Notes under the pieces: generated by a model
Databases searched by the model: none
What the model was told of the DNA's origin: nothing
Seen by the model: only the letters and a program-made list of their open reading frames with translations
Shown here: one piece after another, positions 1 through 11,725 of the stretch
How the letters are laid out: every line of letters starts with the position of its first letter
Numbering within the stretch: position 1 is the first letter of the stretch
NCBI GenBank assembly: GCA_949825065.1
Contig: OX463849.1
Location: 44,551,307-44,615,306 of the forward strand
Length of the DNA stretch: 64,000 bases
From: Odontocerum albicorne
Taxonomy: Eukaryota > Arthropoda > Insecta > Trichoptera > Odontoceridae
Reading direction: 5' to 3'
Position numbers and translations under genes: made by a program

Positions 1-2
1 CT

Positions 3-863
3 ATGGAAATTACTTCCACATCTAAGGAAGCTTTCGAAAGAGTAGCCCTCGATTTAGTAGGACCTCTTCCAGAAACAGCTAGACAAAATAAATTCATCTT
101 AACACTTCAAGATGATTCAACTAAATTTAGTCAAGCTTACCCTTTAAAAAATGCTACTGCAGAAGAAATTGCAAGCAAATTTATAGACTTTTCATCATGC
201 TTTGGTATACCTAAATCAATTTTAACCGACCAAGCACAAAACTTTATGTCGCAATTATTCGCAAAAGTCACAAAATTACTCAACGTAAAACATAAAAATT
301 CTACCCCCTATATGCCTCAATGTAATGGAGCTTTGGAAAGAATCCATAGCACATTGAAGGATTATCTAAAACATTATGTAAATAATGATCAAACAAATTG
401 GGACGAATTTCTATCAATTGCCATGCTTAGTTATAATACTAACATACACTCGACTACAAAATTTACACCTTATGAATTAATATTCGGAAAGAAAGCCATA
501 ATACCGAATAGTTTATATCGTAATGATACTCCAACATATAATGACTACTTCACTCAATTAAAATACAAGTTCTCACAATCTCATAAAATCGCTAGAGAAA
601 ACATAATTAGATCTAAAGAAAGATCAAAACAAAGATATGACGCTACTGCTAAAAATAAAATTAATTATAAAATCGGAGACCTAGTACTTATAAAAAATCA
701 TGTACGATTACGAAAGGCTTTATCAGCTAATTATAAAGGACCGTATGAAATCACAGAAGTGAATTCACCTATAAACGTTACCTTAAAAATAAGAAACAAA
801 TTCGTAAAATATCATATAAATGAGATAAAACTATACCATCAAGAGATTACTAATGTCGAATAA
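3..863 (+). CDS. pol: Endogenous retrovirus pol, 3' end (integrase)
   Basis: This is the integrase that ends the pol polyprotein of a Ty3/gypsy-type insect endogenous retrovirus. It inserts element cDNA into host DNA in the nucleus. The visible 286 codons carry the DDE core: D17 (in ALDLVG), D76 (in LTDQAQNF) and E112 (in NGALERIH), with exactly 35 residues between the last two. A GPY motif follows at about residues 246-248 (NYKGPYEI), typical of the gypsy-type C-terminal domain. The frame is open at the window edge, so the first Met is probably internal. The zinc-binding HHCC domain, RNase H, reverse transcriptase and gag would lie upstream. There is no internal stop. An env ORF follows about 155 bp downstream, as in errantivirus-like elements. 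The family call is firm, the lineage is not. Confidence 0.9.
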   Translation: MEITSTSKEAFERVALDLVGPLPETARQNKFILTLQDDSTKFSQAYPLKNATAEEIASKFIDFSSCFGIPKSILTDQAQNFMSQLFAKVTKLLNVKHKNSTPYMPQCNGALERIHSTLKDYLKHYVNNDQTNWDEFLSIAMLSYNTNIHSTTKFTPYELIFGKKAIIPNSLYRNDTPTYNDYFTQLKYKFSQSHKIARENIIRSKERSKQRYDATAKNKINYKIGDLVLIKNHVRLRKALSANYKGPYEITEVNSPINVTLKIRNKFVKYHINEIKLYHQEITNVE

Positions 864-1004
864 AGAAGTACCAATGCCAAATAAGAATAAAAATTGAATA
901 AAAATTGAATGAAAATTGAATAAAAATTGAATATTGGATCGAATAAAATTAATAAATGAACGTAAAATAATAATAAATACTCCTATAAAGAAATTAATAA
1001 TAAA

Positions 1005-1017
1005 AATTTCATTTCAG
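1005..1017 (+). promoter_or_regulatory. Likely env 3' splice site
   Basis: The sequence aatttcatttcag ends at 1017, immediately before the env frame. The frame has an upstream stop at 1001-1003 and no nearby ATG; a TTG stands at 1022. In insect retroviruses env is made from a spliced subgenomic RNA. An acceptor here would let an upstream exon supply the start codon. The acceptor is seen; its use is inferred. Confidence 0.5.
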
Positions 1018-2983
1018 ACTGTTGACGCTACTATACTTGAGAACGAATTCTTGTTCACACATTGAAAAGATTAATAGCGGTAATGGGTTATTTTATGACG
1101 AGATAGGTAAAGTAAAAACCTACAATGATTATTGGAATGTGGTTACATATCAAGAAACGGAAAACATTATTCCACAACATGATATAATTTTAGATATCTA
1201 CGGAAGAACCAATTTAATATGTTTAAAAGTTATCGAAAAATATATGGTAAATACCTGTCGCTTAACATTAGCCGACATTAAAAGTGACATACAGAACATG
1301 AATACAAAGTTTGAATCAGTGATTCACCTGATAGGAAAAGAACACCTCAAGAGAACTAAAAGAGGATGGTTTGATGGAATCGGGACTATGTTTAAAACCA
1401 TTATCGGTACTTTAGATAAAGACGACGCAACATATTATGATAATGCAATCAATAAAGTAACAGAAGATGAGAAACATCTTAATGAACTCTTAAGAGATCA
1501 AACACAGGTCGTGACTTCAACAATACAGACATTCAACGAAACTATAGTCAGATTCAGAATAAATGAGATTGTCATGAATAGCAATCTACAGAAACTAGAA
1601 CATTATGCAAATGACCTTAAAAAGGAGAACGTTTTATTAGATGCTAGAATAACTATAATAGCACAAATAACGTTATTGCAAGAAGTTGTAAAAAAGCTGG
1701 ACCGACAGATCGATAACATGATCGAATCTGTTCTATTCAGTAAAAACAACATAATTCACCCAACATTATTATCCCCAACTAAATTTTACCAAGAATTATC
1801 TAAAAACATAGGTAAACTAACGCAAGGTCGCGAACTACCTATTCCTCCTACAATGGATAATATTCATTTGATAATGGATATTTCAACATTAACTTCATAT
1901 TTTTATAAAACTAAAATTATCTATATAATTTCAATTCCATTAACAAAAATTCAGGAATTCCAATTATATAAGATCACCCCTTTACCAATACCACATAATG
2001 CAGATGAACCAAAATACTTCTCCCTAATTCAGAATGAATTTAAGTATGTTGGATTCACTCGCACAAAAATGCAATACATAAGGTTTAATGATCTAGATAG
2101 ATGTAAAACGCTGACTGAAAATCATTTCTTATGCAAATTAGATGATGTATTTTCATCAACAGAAAATGGAGTCTGTGAGTCAAAATTAATTACCGAAAAT
2201 CCTAATAAAATTCCACAAGATTGTATTACAAAAACTCTGTACGGAAATCTAAATATCTGGCACAAAATACTGCACAACAGATGGATATATGTATTGACCA
2301 ATAAGGCAAAAATAACTATAGACTGTCCGCCTAAACCAATCGAAGAAACTGATGTAATAGGTACTGGACCATTGAAATTGGAGAAGAATTGCAAAGCATA
2401 TACAAAAACATTGCAATTCATAGCTGAAAACGATATACAAACAAATATATCTGTAGTAACGAATAAATTTAATATAATAACGGAAGATTGTTGTATCAAA
2501 GAATCAAAGTTCAACGAAACTTTACCACATTTAACACCCTTAACCATAACTAATATAAATTTAGACGAATTGCGCGTTGCAACACATAAATTAAACGCAG
2601 TTCAAGATGAATTAAATAAAATTAATGAAAAACCCGCTATAGTAAAACATTCGCATTATTATGTAGCAATTATCTACACAATATTATCACTACTAGGATT
2701 ACTAATGGGAATAAAACTATATAAAAGATTCTTTAAAAAACAGAATCATGATAGCGGATGTATCCAAATATTTAATCAATGTTATAATCCAAGAAGAAAC
2801 TCTCGGAATAGAGAAAGAGAAAGAGAAAGAGATAGAAATAACTATCCAGCAATCTCATTAACAAATATCAATACAGGATACGATGACGAAGATAATAAAC
2901 AAGAAGGTTTAGAAAGAAATAAGACTAGCCCTAGGATGGTTAGCAATCGATCTGCCTTACTTCGTGAAAACACGTTCAGTTAA
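1018..2983 (+). CDS. env: Insect endogenous retrovirus envelope (baculovirus F-like)
   Basis: Intact ORF for a class I type fusion glycoprotein related to errantivirus Env and baculovirus F proteins. A furin-type site RTKR lies at about residues 111-114 (counting from the TTG at 1022), followed directly by a GWFDGIG-type fusion peptide region. A helical heptad-rich stretch follows. A single transmembrane segment lies at about residues 546-567, with a basic, roughly 85-residue cytoplasmic tail that contains an RE-rich microsatellite-encoded tract (about 2810-2836). No conventional signal peptide or ATG is visible at the start, which fits expression from a spliced RNA that brings the start from upstream. 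The frame has no stops over more than 650 codons, so the insertion is fairly young or the ORF is under constraint. Function is inferred from family; infectivity cannot be judged. Confidence 0.85.
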
Positions 2984-3172
2984 ATCGATCAAAAATAAAT
3001 AAATAAATAATATTCAATAAAATAAAATAAATATATAAATAAATAATATTCATTAAAATAAAATAAATATATAAATGAATAATATTCAATTAAATAAAAA
3101 TATAAAATGTTCAATTAAATAAATAAAAAGGCATATATAATATAAAAACACATATTTAAATGAATATGAATA

Positions 3173-3175
<3 letters not shown>

Positions 3176-3211
<36 letters not shown>
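3176..3211. repeat. (TA)n microsatellite
   Basis: An uninterrupted run of about 18 TA dinucleotides in the 3' noncoding part of the retroelement. Confidence 0.95.
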
Positions 3212-3212
<1 letters not shown>

Positions 3213-3320
3213 AAATGGTAAACAAATAAATGAAATTATAAAAATATATCCCAAACGTTATAATTTTTTGTCATGTTAAATTGTCATGGTCAAGAGTAGA
3301 TACATAAATAAATATGTTTG

Positions 3321-3640
3321 TTTTAACGTTACTGTGTTAACGTATTCTTTACGATAATAAATAAAAATTTATCGATTTTTGACAAATAAAGTCATGTTTT
3401 AACGTTACTGTGTTAACGAAATCTTTACGATAATAAATAAAAATTTATCGATTTTTGACAAATAAAGTCATGTTTTAACGTTACTGTGTTAACGTATTCT
3501 TTACGATAATAAATAAAAATTTATCGATTTTTGACAAATAAAGTCATGTTTTAACGTTACTGTGTTAACGAAATCTTTACGATAATAAATAAAAATTTAT
3601 CGATTTTGACAAATGATCATATTTTTAAACGTTACTGTGA
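3321..3640. repeat. 76-bp minisatellite with alternating unit variants
   Basis: The segment taacgttactgtgttaacg recurs at 3324, 3400, 3476 and 3552, a strict 76-bp period, and a fifth, decayed unit follows near 3627. Units 1 and 3 read cgtattctttacg, units 2 and 4 read cgaaatctttacg. The array is therefore a 152-bp dimer repeated. Each unit holds the imperfect palindrome gttactgtgttaac and ATCGAT. Confidence 0.9.
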
Positions 3641-4251
3641 TAACGTATAATGCATTATTAAGTACGAAAAATTTACGAATTCTAGGTATGATCATACAAA
3701 AAATTGACGAAATTGTTATCTGTGGAAAGATACTTTTCTAAGAAATATATAAAAAGTTAATTAACAAGAAAAATCACGAAATATTTCATGTATAAGAGAC
3801 ATATTCATTGACGGTTTATCGCAGACTTTCATTGAATTGTTTCACTTATTGGAAACAAAATTATCTAAGTTGTTTCAATACTATAATAGAAGCAAGAAAT
3901 TTAATTAGTTTCACCGACAAAAATCATGATTTGTCAGGGTTTTCTGATGAATTCTTTGATTTATTTTATTAATGAATCTTAGATTTTATTAGAGATTAAT
4001 TATAAGATTTAATTAAGACTTAACTTAAGAATTTTATATAAAATAAATTATGTTAAAATATTGGAATTATATAGAATCCTTATTTTATTTATATAGAATC
4101 TTTAATAATAAAAGTATGAATGAAAAATGTAATCATGTAATAAGAAAAATATAATCATGTAAACTAAGAAAATGTAAATGATGTAATAAAAAAAAAGGAA
4201 AATGTATCAAAGAACAAAATAGTATATATACTAGACTATCTTCCAAATATG

Positions 4252-4343
4252 TTTGTAAAAAGGGAAAATGAACCCCTAAAAAACTTTTGAAGAATCATTT
4301 GTAAAAAAGGAAAATGTACCCCTAAAAACTCTTGAAGAATTAT
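4252..4343. repeat. 46-bp tandem duplication
   Basis: Two copies of tttgtaaaaarggaaaatg followed by wacccctaaaaa, starting at 4252 and 4298. A related purine-rich stretch (aaaaaaaaaggaaaatg) lies just upstream at about 4188-4204. The repeated purine tracts resemble polypurine primers but are not followed by a convincing LTR start. Confidence 0.75.
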
Positions 4344-4570
4344 CAGAATTCAATACTAATAAAATAATTAATTATCACAAGGATGATACAAGATGTGAAA
4401 TAAACTATGACATTTACAATCATAAAATTCAATTAAAATCTTGTAGACTTCAATTAAATAGATTGCAAAAAAAAAAAAAAATGAATAAAAGGCTAGAAAA
4501 CAACATTTTTGCAATTAAATTCAACTAGTACATATTTTTTTTGAAAAAAAAAATGTATAGTTTCAATTTT

Positions 4571-4582
4571 ATGGTGGAGGAA
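4571..4582 (+). promoter_or_regulatory. Candidate polypurine tract
   Basis: The purine-rich atggtggaggaa directly abuts the TGTTAC start of the LTR-like segment. That is where plus-strand DNA priming occurs in LTR retroelements. Two T residues interrupt the purines, so the call is moderate. Confidence 0.5.
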
Positions 4583-4682
4583 TGTTACACCACTGGAAAT
4601 ACCAATTATTTAGAATCTATTTCTAGACCAATGCGTCACTATTTTAAAACGTATCTCCCCCTAAAAAACATCATCCTGATAA

Positions 4683-4690
4683 GATATAAA
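4683..4690 (+). promoter_or_regulatory. LTR TATA box
   Basis: gatataaa, about 100 bp into the LTR. An initiator-like ttcagt lies about 70 bp downstream (near 4755). Confidence 0.5.
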
Positions 4691-4827
4691 ACCACATGTC
4701 CGTGTGAACATCCTGTTACGACATTGCTTTCGGGTATATATACGGGTACCTCCTTCAGTTCCCCGTCTTATAACTTTGTCTTCACTACTGTTAATACTGT
4801 ACTATACTGTGTGTTCGTTTTGAAATC

Positions 4828-4833
4828 AATAAA
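4828..4833 (+). promoter_or_regulatory. LTR polyadenylation signal
   Basis: AATAAA about 140 bp downstream of the TATA box, within the LTR, which fits an R-region signal. Confidence 0.55.
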
Positions 4834-5086
4834 ACATCTTTACATTGAAACTTCAATCTTTCACTTTGAATCAAGTATCATCGCTACCTTTGGTCATCAC
4901 TGCATCCCTAAAACGAATAACTACCTGACGAGTTATTCACAACAGAGTTCTATCTACCGATAGCCCTCTACGAGGATCATTCTTCGAAAGGAACTTCGTA
5001 TAGGAGACGTCCATATACTTAATAACTTCGTACTGATTGATCTTCAACCGTTCTCTTTATTCTTCTGAATAATTGGGAACGTAACA

Positions 5087-7600
5087 GCTCGTCCATTATT
5101 ATTTATTTTCTGTCTGCCCTAAAAGAGACATGACGCAATGGTATGTTATGTATATTGATTTCAACCAATCTCCGAAGATTGTTTGATTTATCTGTTAGTC
5201 GCATTAATCAATTGGTTGGGTTGGTAGACATCCTATTGTGCTCCTGTGGAACTAAGTAATTTCCTTTGTATGTTTTACCAGAAGAGTAAAATTGGTTCGC
5301 ATTGTGAAAGATGCTGCTTTTGAATGGATATTGAGTGCTTACTGTAGATGCAGTATTATACGAGACATGAGAAATTTCAGCGTTTTAATACTACACGATG
5401 GACAAGATAAAAAACAATAGAAAATAGTATGTTACTCTGAAACAGGCAGGATAAGAATGACGTTTGAATGATACGATTAATTGGAAAAAAGTTTGAGTAA
5501 TTTGGTAGATTTCGCTCAGAATTTAAATGACTCGGCCATTGGGATTCAGGTTTTTTTTCTCGAAAATGTATGAAAAGCTTAAGGGGTATATTTAGCAAAA
5601 AGGCTAACCGAGGTAAGATGAATATAGGCTATTATGGGAACGAGGAAAATATTTCGACAAGTATGTGGGTTAGAAGACCGTTTGAATGAAATTGCTCTGA
5701 ATGAATATAATATGTTCTTTATGTACATTTTAGGTAAGAGAAGAATGAATATGAAATAAATGCTTATTATTCCGCTCTAAAAATTCAACAAGTATTAACA
5801 TTTTTGTGGAAACTATTTTGAATTTTGCTTAGACGTAAATAATAATGAAATTATTTTAGGCAAATTTATCTTAAGGAAAATAACAAATTTTTGAAATGAG
5901 TTTACCACAACCCGTTGTTTTTCAAACCTCCGATTGGAATAAAAAGATTAAAAAAACATTTTCTCTTTAAATTATGTAAAAAATTGTGATATGAATTATC
6001 GGACATGAAAAAGAAGAAATAATTTTTAAATTTTGTCTTACAGCGTTTTCGGTTAATAACCGGTTCGACTTTATTTTACTTTAAATACGAGTCTTTATTG
6101 TTAGAACAGCCTAGCATCAAGTTTTAAAACTGTATTTAGTTAGAATCGTTCAGCCTTATTTCGTAAAGAAATATGTTCATGTAATAAAAAAAACAATTAT
6201 TCAGAATGATAGTGGTGATTTGTTATTTTTTTATGTTTAATGTTACGGTTTAACAAAAAATAGGAATTTAAAAATAGAATGCTCTTAAAATTTATAATAT
6301 AGTAAGAAATAACCGAATTATAAATGGCTGTTAGAGATGAGTGTTAAGTAAAATTTTGATTTGCAAAGATCTGGCAACATTGAGATAATGATACGCAAAA
6401 GAATAAATATCTTAAACAATGAAGACGTAGACCTAAGAAATAATGGAGGAGACAGTTGATTAATTTTTAACTCAGTGCTTTGACCTCTGTCAAAAATAAA
6501 GCAAAAGAAGAATTAAAGCTTCATCGTAGAAACCTGCTCTCTATTTCTTCTCCAAAAGGGACACAGAGTGATGGCATATTATTAAAGCTGTTATTTATGA
6601 CTGAAATTTTAATGGATTGTAGTGGATTTTTGTTTGCATGTTGTAATGTATTATAGATGTATTAATTTAGCTCTCTGGGTGTAAACATGTTTTCATTCGT
6701 TATTAGTTGCGTGGTGTGAACATAAAAGATTGGCTATAAATTAGCTATCTCCTTAATCACTTGTTATTATTCCGTAGTAAAATATTAGTTTGACTGATAA
6801 TATCTAGATCATATCTTGTTCATAATAATTATTCCCATATTTATTTCGCTCCTTGTTTCTCGTACATCATATTTTTGCGTGCTGGATTGTTTATTTCAAT
6901 AATTTCTGCATTATTAAAGGCAACGCTCTTTAACTTCAATGTATAAATAAAGATTTTATTCCCCATATTCTTTCATAATATATTCACTCGTCGTGTTTGA
7001 TAATGGTGATCTTGAAAGGACGACAATCCCCTATGGGCTAACTATCTCCTTCTAGAGTGATCCAGAGTCGCCCTGAAAGCGTTTTGGAAGGACTCGACGG
7101 TATAGACCCTCAAGAAATCACGCCATCTAGTGAGTATTCGTTAATGTGAACCCCCTTCAACAAAACCTGTCATTAACAATATTTACAGACTTTCAGGTTT
7201 CCTTTCAGTAAAATGTCCAAAAACGATTGCGAATTAACAAACATAAAAATGAATGGAAAATGACCAAAAAAAATATTTAAAAAAATTAAATTTAAATTCA
7301 TATTTTAGAATAGCGCTCCAGTTTTAATTTAACCATTTAAAGTGTTAAAGAATTTGTCCTTATTAAGAATGTTTCAGTCAAATTTTGGCGGTTTAGAAAT
7401 CATTCAGATCTCTAATTTATTCTGGAATAAGGGTTTAGTGATATTTTGTTAAAATTTGGATACTAAGTAATATCACGAGATCCACAAGTGTTATTTATAT
7501 AAGTTTCATTATGCGCATTTTGTATGCGGGGGTAAAGTTTCCCTATATGAGATGTACTTTTACGTAATTTTATACTTCAATAACATCCCGACTTTTTCCT
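5087..7600. other. AT-rich DNA, no gene seen
   Basis: Flank of the retroelement. Only short chance ORFs are present on either strand. A somewhat GC-richer patch at about 7015-7150 (around ccctatgggctaactatctc) is of unknown nature. Confidence 0.5.
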
Positions 7601-7604
7601 ATCT

Positions 7605-7790
7605 GGAAAGATATCATAGAGAGGGCAAATCATAAAAGTTTTCGATCGAGTCACAAATTTTCACCTTCACATCCACACCTTCTAATACAGCTCATTTGAT
7701 TTATGTGACTAAACATTTCATTCACTTGACCCAACCATTTTTTATCTGGTCTTAATCTGTCCAGCCTACTATTGACAATCGCATTAAGTT
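7605..7790 (-). pseudogene. LINE 3' fragment (WFGHVERM family)
   Basis: On the minus strand this reads like the end of the most common LINE in the window. The blocks tcacatccacaccttct, attcacttgacccaacca and tatctggtctt match the better copies at 10.7-11.1 and 39.1-39.6 kb in order and spacing. It is badly eroded and has no open frame. Confidence 0.5.
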
Positions 7791-7799
7791 ATTTATTGA

Positions 7800-9535
7800 A
7801 ATATTTGGAGCATTAGCATCCAGTTCACCGACTGCTGAAAGGGAGGGATGAGTGAGTTTATACTTATTTGTTTTGTCTATCAAATGTTTTAATTGAAATA
7901 ACTTGATCCAGTTAGATAGCCAATATCGAGTAATCAAGAAGTTAAAGAAAATGTACAATATATTACAATAGTTTATATTTATACTCGTATTTACTAAATC
8001 AAAATTATTTCCAAAAAAGTATAATTATTTTAAATAATTATTTATAAATGCGTCAGCTAATTCTTGGAAATCACTTTAAAAATAGTATTTAATTAGTCTG
8101 TCATAAATAACAACTTTAAGTAAAGAATGTTAATAACTAATGCGAAGGTTTTCGTAAACATGTTTGTAATTTTTAAGGAATGTTTCACATTTCTTTATTT
8201 AGTTAACTTGAGTTATATTTAGTTTATTATTTTGCAGAATATTAATTGAGAAAAATAAACAAGGAATAAATTTAACTTAAAATACGGTTTAAAAAAAAAA
8301 TAAACGTTATATAATTTTAAATATACAACGTTTTGAAAAAAGATTTTATGTAAGTAGTCTTTCTAAAAACGATTATTTTTTTTAGTGAAATGTGATATTA
8401 AAAATCAGTTTTGTGGTTGAGCTCTTTTAAGATTTAAGAAGTTTTTACAAAGGATTAACTTGAAAAAAATTACACCGAAAGTGTAAATATTGAAATGAGA
8501 TTCTGAAGGAAAAGGTCATATGATTATATTGCACAAGGAATTCAATGCGATTTCATGCGTGCGTAGTAAACAATTGTCTAGTGAAAAGTAATCCAAAAAA
8601 TTATAATTACATTTTGAAAGTCATGTTAAGTAAGTTAAAATCGCTCATAAATGATGTCATGTGTGAGCGAAAAAGTTAAAATCCAGAGGTTCATAATGGG
8701 TGCGATGTAAGATTTTTTTAAATATTACAAAGCATTTATAACAATAAGTTCGAACTCAATATGTCCACTATTTAGTGCTTTTCTACATTAAATTAGCCAA
8801 ACAAAACTACAAAAAACTAATCTAGTCTTAGGTGATTTAGAAATAAATAAAAACAAGTCAGGGATTTCAAAAACTTTCAGCATTTTCAGCGTATCTTTTA
8901 TTTATATGCATTTAATCAATGTTTAATATTATACTGAAAATCTTGAATTATTTCATATATTTTGATTTTGGTAAAAACATATAAAATTCGTTAATATAAT
9001 CAAAATAATAAAATCTACACATTTTTGCCGTAACATACTTCATCCAGATAAAAAAAGTTTCCTCCGTTTCTCCATTCAAAAATAAGGAAGGAGAATGACA
9101 TCTTGTCCGAAAAAGACAGTTGTATAGGGATGCAACCGCATCCTCGTTTAGAGCTACCGTTCATTATACCAAGATGGCCAAATCGATTACCAAAAAAAGG
9201 TACGAGAAAGGAGAAAAAATCTCATTTGAATTTTTAATATTATCGAAGGTATTACCTTTATACACATATTAGGGAATAAAATACTGTTTCGATGATCCAA
9301 GCTGAATAAAATACTGTTTCGATGACCGGTAACTGAGTTAAAAAGGTGCACAAAAAAGAATAAAAATAGCTGAGGCCACTTTCAACACTGGATATTAATC
9401 TCGAGAATCGCGAAATAAAAATGAGATTTGAACAAGAAAGACGCGGATGTTTCACGTAGAATTTATTGTAAAACGAAATTGAAAAATGCGTCTGCAAAAA
9501 AGTTGATTGAAATATATCGATAGTTATACTTCTAG
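7800..9535. other. AT-rich DNA, no gene seen
   Basis: No credible ORF, RNA gene or element was recognised. A patch at about 9075-9210 is slightly GC-richer but unassigned. Confidence 0.5.
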
Positions 9536-9539
9536 AAAA

Positions 9540-10012
9540 CGAGATTACGTTTAATAGATATCCGTATATACCATACATTCCAATTATAAAATTTGTACAT
9601 CGTATATATTTAATAGATTTCCGTATATGATATACATTCCAATTATAAAATGTGTACATCGTATATACTATATTTAATAGATATCCGTATATACGAGTAC
9701 ATTCCAATTATAAAATTTGTACATAGTATATATTTAATATATATCCGTATATACGAGTACATTCCAATTATAAAATTTGTACATAGTATATATTTAATAT
9801 ATATCCGTATATGATATACATTCCAATTGTAAAATTTGTACGTCGTATAAACTCGTATTTAATATATATCCGTATATGATATATAATACATTCCAAATAT
9901 AAAATTTGTACATCGTATATATTTAATAGATATCCGTATATACATTCCAATTATAAAAATTTTACATCGTATATATTTAAAGTGTAAAAAATATGTACAT
10001 CGTATTATTGTA
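9540..10012. repeat. About 60-bp tandem array, 7-8 units
   Basis: The block attccaattataaaattt recurs at 9577, 9636, 9701, 9761, 9820, 9890 and 9943 (spacings 53-70 bp), each preceded by a tatccgtata block. Units differ by small indels. Those ending at 9700 and 9760 hold TACGAGTA where the last unit has plain TA. Minus-strand ORFs here are products of the repeat and not genes. Confidence 0.9.
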
Positions 10013-10023
10013 TATGTATTACG

Positions 10024-10195
10024 CTTTCTGTGTTTATAGTACAACCTGATGGTTTATTGTCAAGTGGCAATTTCTAACAACCAACAAGAGATACGTTGCA
10101 AATGCCTGACACCATTTTTAAAATGTTGGGTACCAAAGGGAATCGAAACCGCAACCTCCGGTTCGGAAGGCAGTTATTTTACCAAACAGGTCAAG
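10024..10195 (-). mobile_element. tRNA-derived SINE
   Basis: On the minus strand it has a tRNA-like head with the A box tgacctgtttggtaaaa and the B box ggtttcgattccc, then a body with the family blocks (ttggttgt, gccactt, caataaacc, caggttgtac). The short plus-strand ORF over it is a chance product. Confidence 0.75.
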
Positions 10196-10720
10196 TATAT
10201 GATGTCATATGATAATTCTAACATCCAAGATACTGCACGAAAGCAATTGAAAGATTCGAATTAAGGGAATAGCAATTGGAATGCAAACTTCGAATGTTGA
10301 AAGAGGAAGGTGGCAATGATTAAAGTAATTTTAGTTTAATATGATCAACTGTATATAAGAAACTATTGATATTTCTATCCTAGTATTGAATACATAATAG
10401 TATAAGTCTCTTACATAAAATCGTTTGATAGATATAATAGAAGTACAAGGCGAAGGATTTTCCAATATTCGTGAAATTTATTATATTGTGGTGAAGGGAA
10501 TTACTTTCAAGAATAGCTTGGTTATAGATATTGAAAATTTCGACAAAAGTCACGTGTCAGTACTTTGAAGATCAAATACCATCTATATAGTAGCAAAAAA
10601 AATGTAGGGACGCGCTTATAACATAATACTTTGTTTATTATACTATACTCGTACATCGGGTAGAAAGGAAAACCATGTTCAAGTTTTATTTTTAGCATAT
10701 TACCATATACACATTTATCA
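10196..10720. other. No gene seen
   Basis: AT-rich sequence between a SINE and a LINE fragment. One TACTCGTA octamer lies at 10646. Nothing else was recognised. Confidence 0.5.
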
Positions 10721-11135
10721 TCAAGCCGTTTCCTTGCCGGGGTAGGCAGAAAGCACATATCGCTCGATTTTCCTATCTAGACACACATATTTCGCCTCTT
10801 TCACATCCATACATCTTCTCATATGGCTAGTACAATTTCTTTTACTTTTTACTTTTCCTTCTTTTAAAATATTAATCACTTGATCCAACAACGCTTTCCA
10901 CCCACATTTACACTGTGTTTTTGTTTTGTTAGTCTTTTTTTGTTCATTCGTTCTACATGCCCAAACCATCGACTGCTCTTCTTGATTTTACCTTACATCA
11001 GCCTTAAGTTCACATTCATATCTCATAACTCTATTCCATATTCTGTCATACATTTTTCACCTCATCTATTCTTCTCAAAACAAGCATTTCTACAGCATTT
11101 ATACTTTGGAAATAATGCTGATTTATTATATACGT
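10721..11135 (-). pseudogene. LINE ORF 3' end (WFGHVERM family)
   Basis: The minus strand encodes the C-terminal end of a non-LTR retrotransposon polyprotein. SSRWFGHVERM lies near 10965. About 150 bp further on come a LDQVINILKEGKVKS-like block and then MRRCMDVKEAKYVCLDRK near the ORF end, split among frames. The segment lies beyond the RT catalytic motifs, and its position at the 3' end fits 5' truncation during target-primed insertion. No intact frame remains. The clade is uncertain (RTE- or CR1-like). The family recurs throughout the window on both strands. Confidence 0.7.
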
Positions 11136-11462
11136 TACCTTGATTTACATTATTGCATTATCATAATCGGATCCAAAGAAAAATAATTTGTTTTATAAAA
11201 AAACAAATGTTCTTTTTTATCAATGTCATTATTTTAACTACTGTTTTATTTAAAAAAAAACAATTATATGTCTTAAAACATCTTGATCGAGTATAAATTT
11301 GATAGAAATAAGGATAGTCAATCGTTTTATAGTAAATTTTCACATTTTCGTTATTTTTTTTTAAATTTAGTAGAAAACTAAGCTTAGGCAAGATTATTCT
11401 AAAGTAGAACCATTATCTTGATTTATTTTTGTATGACACCATTGAAGTCAAATCTTATTAAA

Positions 11463-11612
11463 AATTGTAAAGGAACCACTGCAAACGATATAAATTGTAA
11501 AGGAACCACCGCAAACAATATAATTGTAAAGGAACCACCGCAAACGATATAAATTGTAAAGGAACCACCGCAAATAATATAATTATAAAGGAACCACCGC
11601 AAACGATATAAA
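11463..11612. repeat. 29/30-bp tandem array, 5 units
   Basis: aattgtaaaggaaccacc recurs at 11463, 11493, 11522, 11552 and 11581. Odd units end cgatataa, even units end aatata, so the spacing alternates 30 and 29 bp. This is a 59-bp dimer, the second alternating array in the window. Confidence 0.9.
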
Positions 11613-11725
11613 TTGACTTTAATAAATTACAAAGTGAACCAAATACACAAATGTTTATTTTACTCCTTTCTCTTCGATTTTATATAAACATATGTCGAAT
11701 AATGGAATAATAATATAAGGACAAT

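Larger units (their letters stand above)
2984..4570 (+). other. AT-rich 3' noncoding region of the retroelement
   Basis: About 1.6 kb between the env stop and the candidate polypurine tract. It is made mostly of AAATAAATAA-like runs, a (TA)n tract and two sets of tandem repeats listed separately. No ORF is credible. A TATA-like atatataaaaag lies at about 3745-3756. That the stretch belongs to the retroelement is inferred from its position between env and the LTR-like end. Confidence 0.5.
4583..5086 (+). mobile_element. Candidate 3' LTR (504 bp)
   Basis: Starts TGTTACACCACTGG and ends GGGAACGTAACA, giving TG...CA termini with a 6-bp inverted repeat (TGTTAC/GTAACA). A TATA box and an AATAAA signal lie inside in the expected order. 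The 5' flank is purine-rich and does not match the 3' flank (gctc), so this looks like the 3' LTR of the upstream element and not a solo LTR with a target duplication. The 5' LTR would lie outside the window, so linkage to the env element is inferred. Confidence 0.7.

Noticed and set aside
2122..2547. Minus-strand ORFs opposite env
   Set aside because: Antisense shadows of the env frame without motifs.
4541..4963. 140-codon plus ORF after the retroelement
   Set aside because: It lies almost wholly in the LTR-like segment, across its TATA box and AATAAA, and has no recognisable domain.
9258..10044. Minus ORFs in the 60-bp array
   Set aside because: Low-complexity translation of repeats.
10880..11143. 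87-codon plus ORF
   Set aside because: Antisense to the LINE fragment, whose conserved motifs are on the minus strand.
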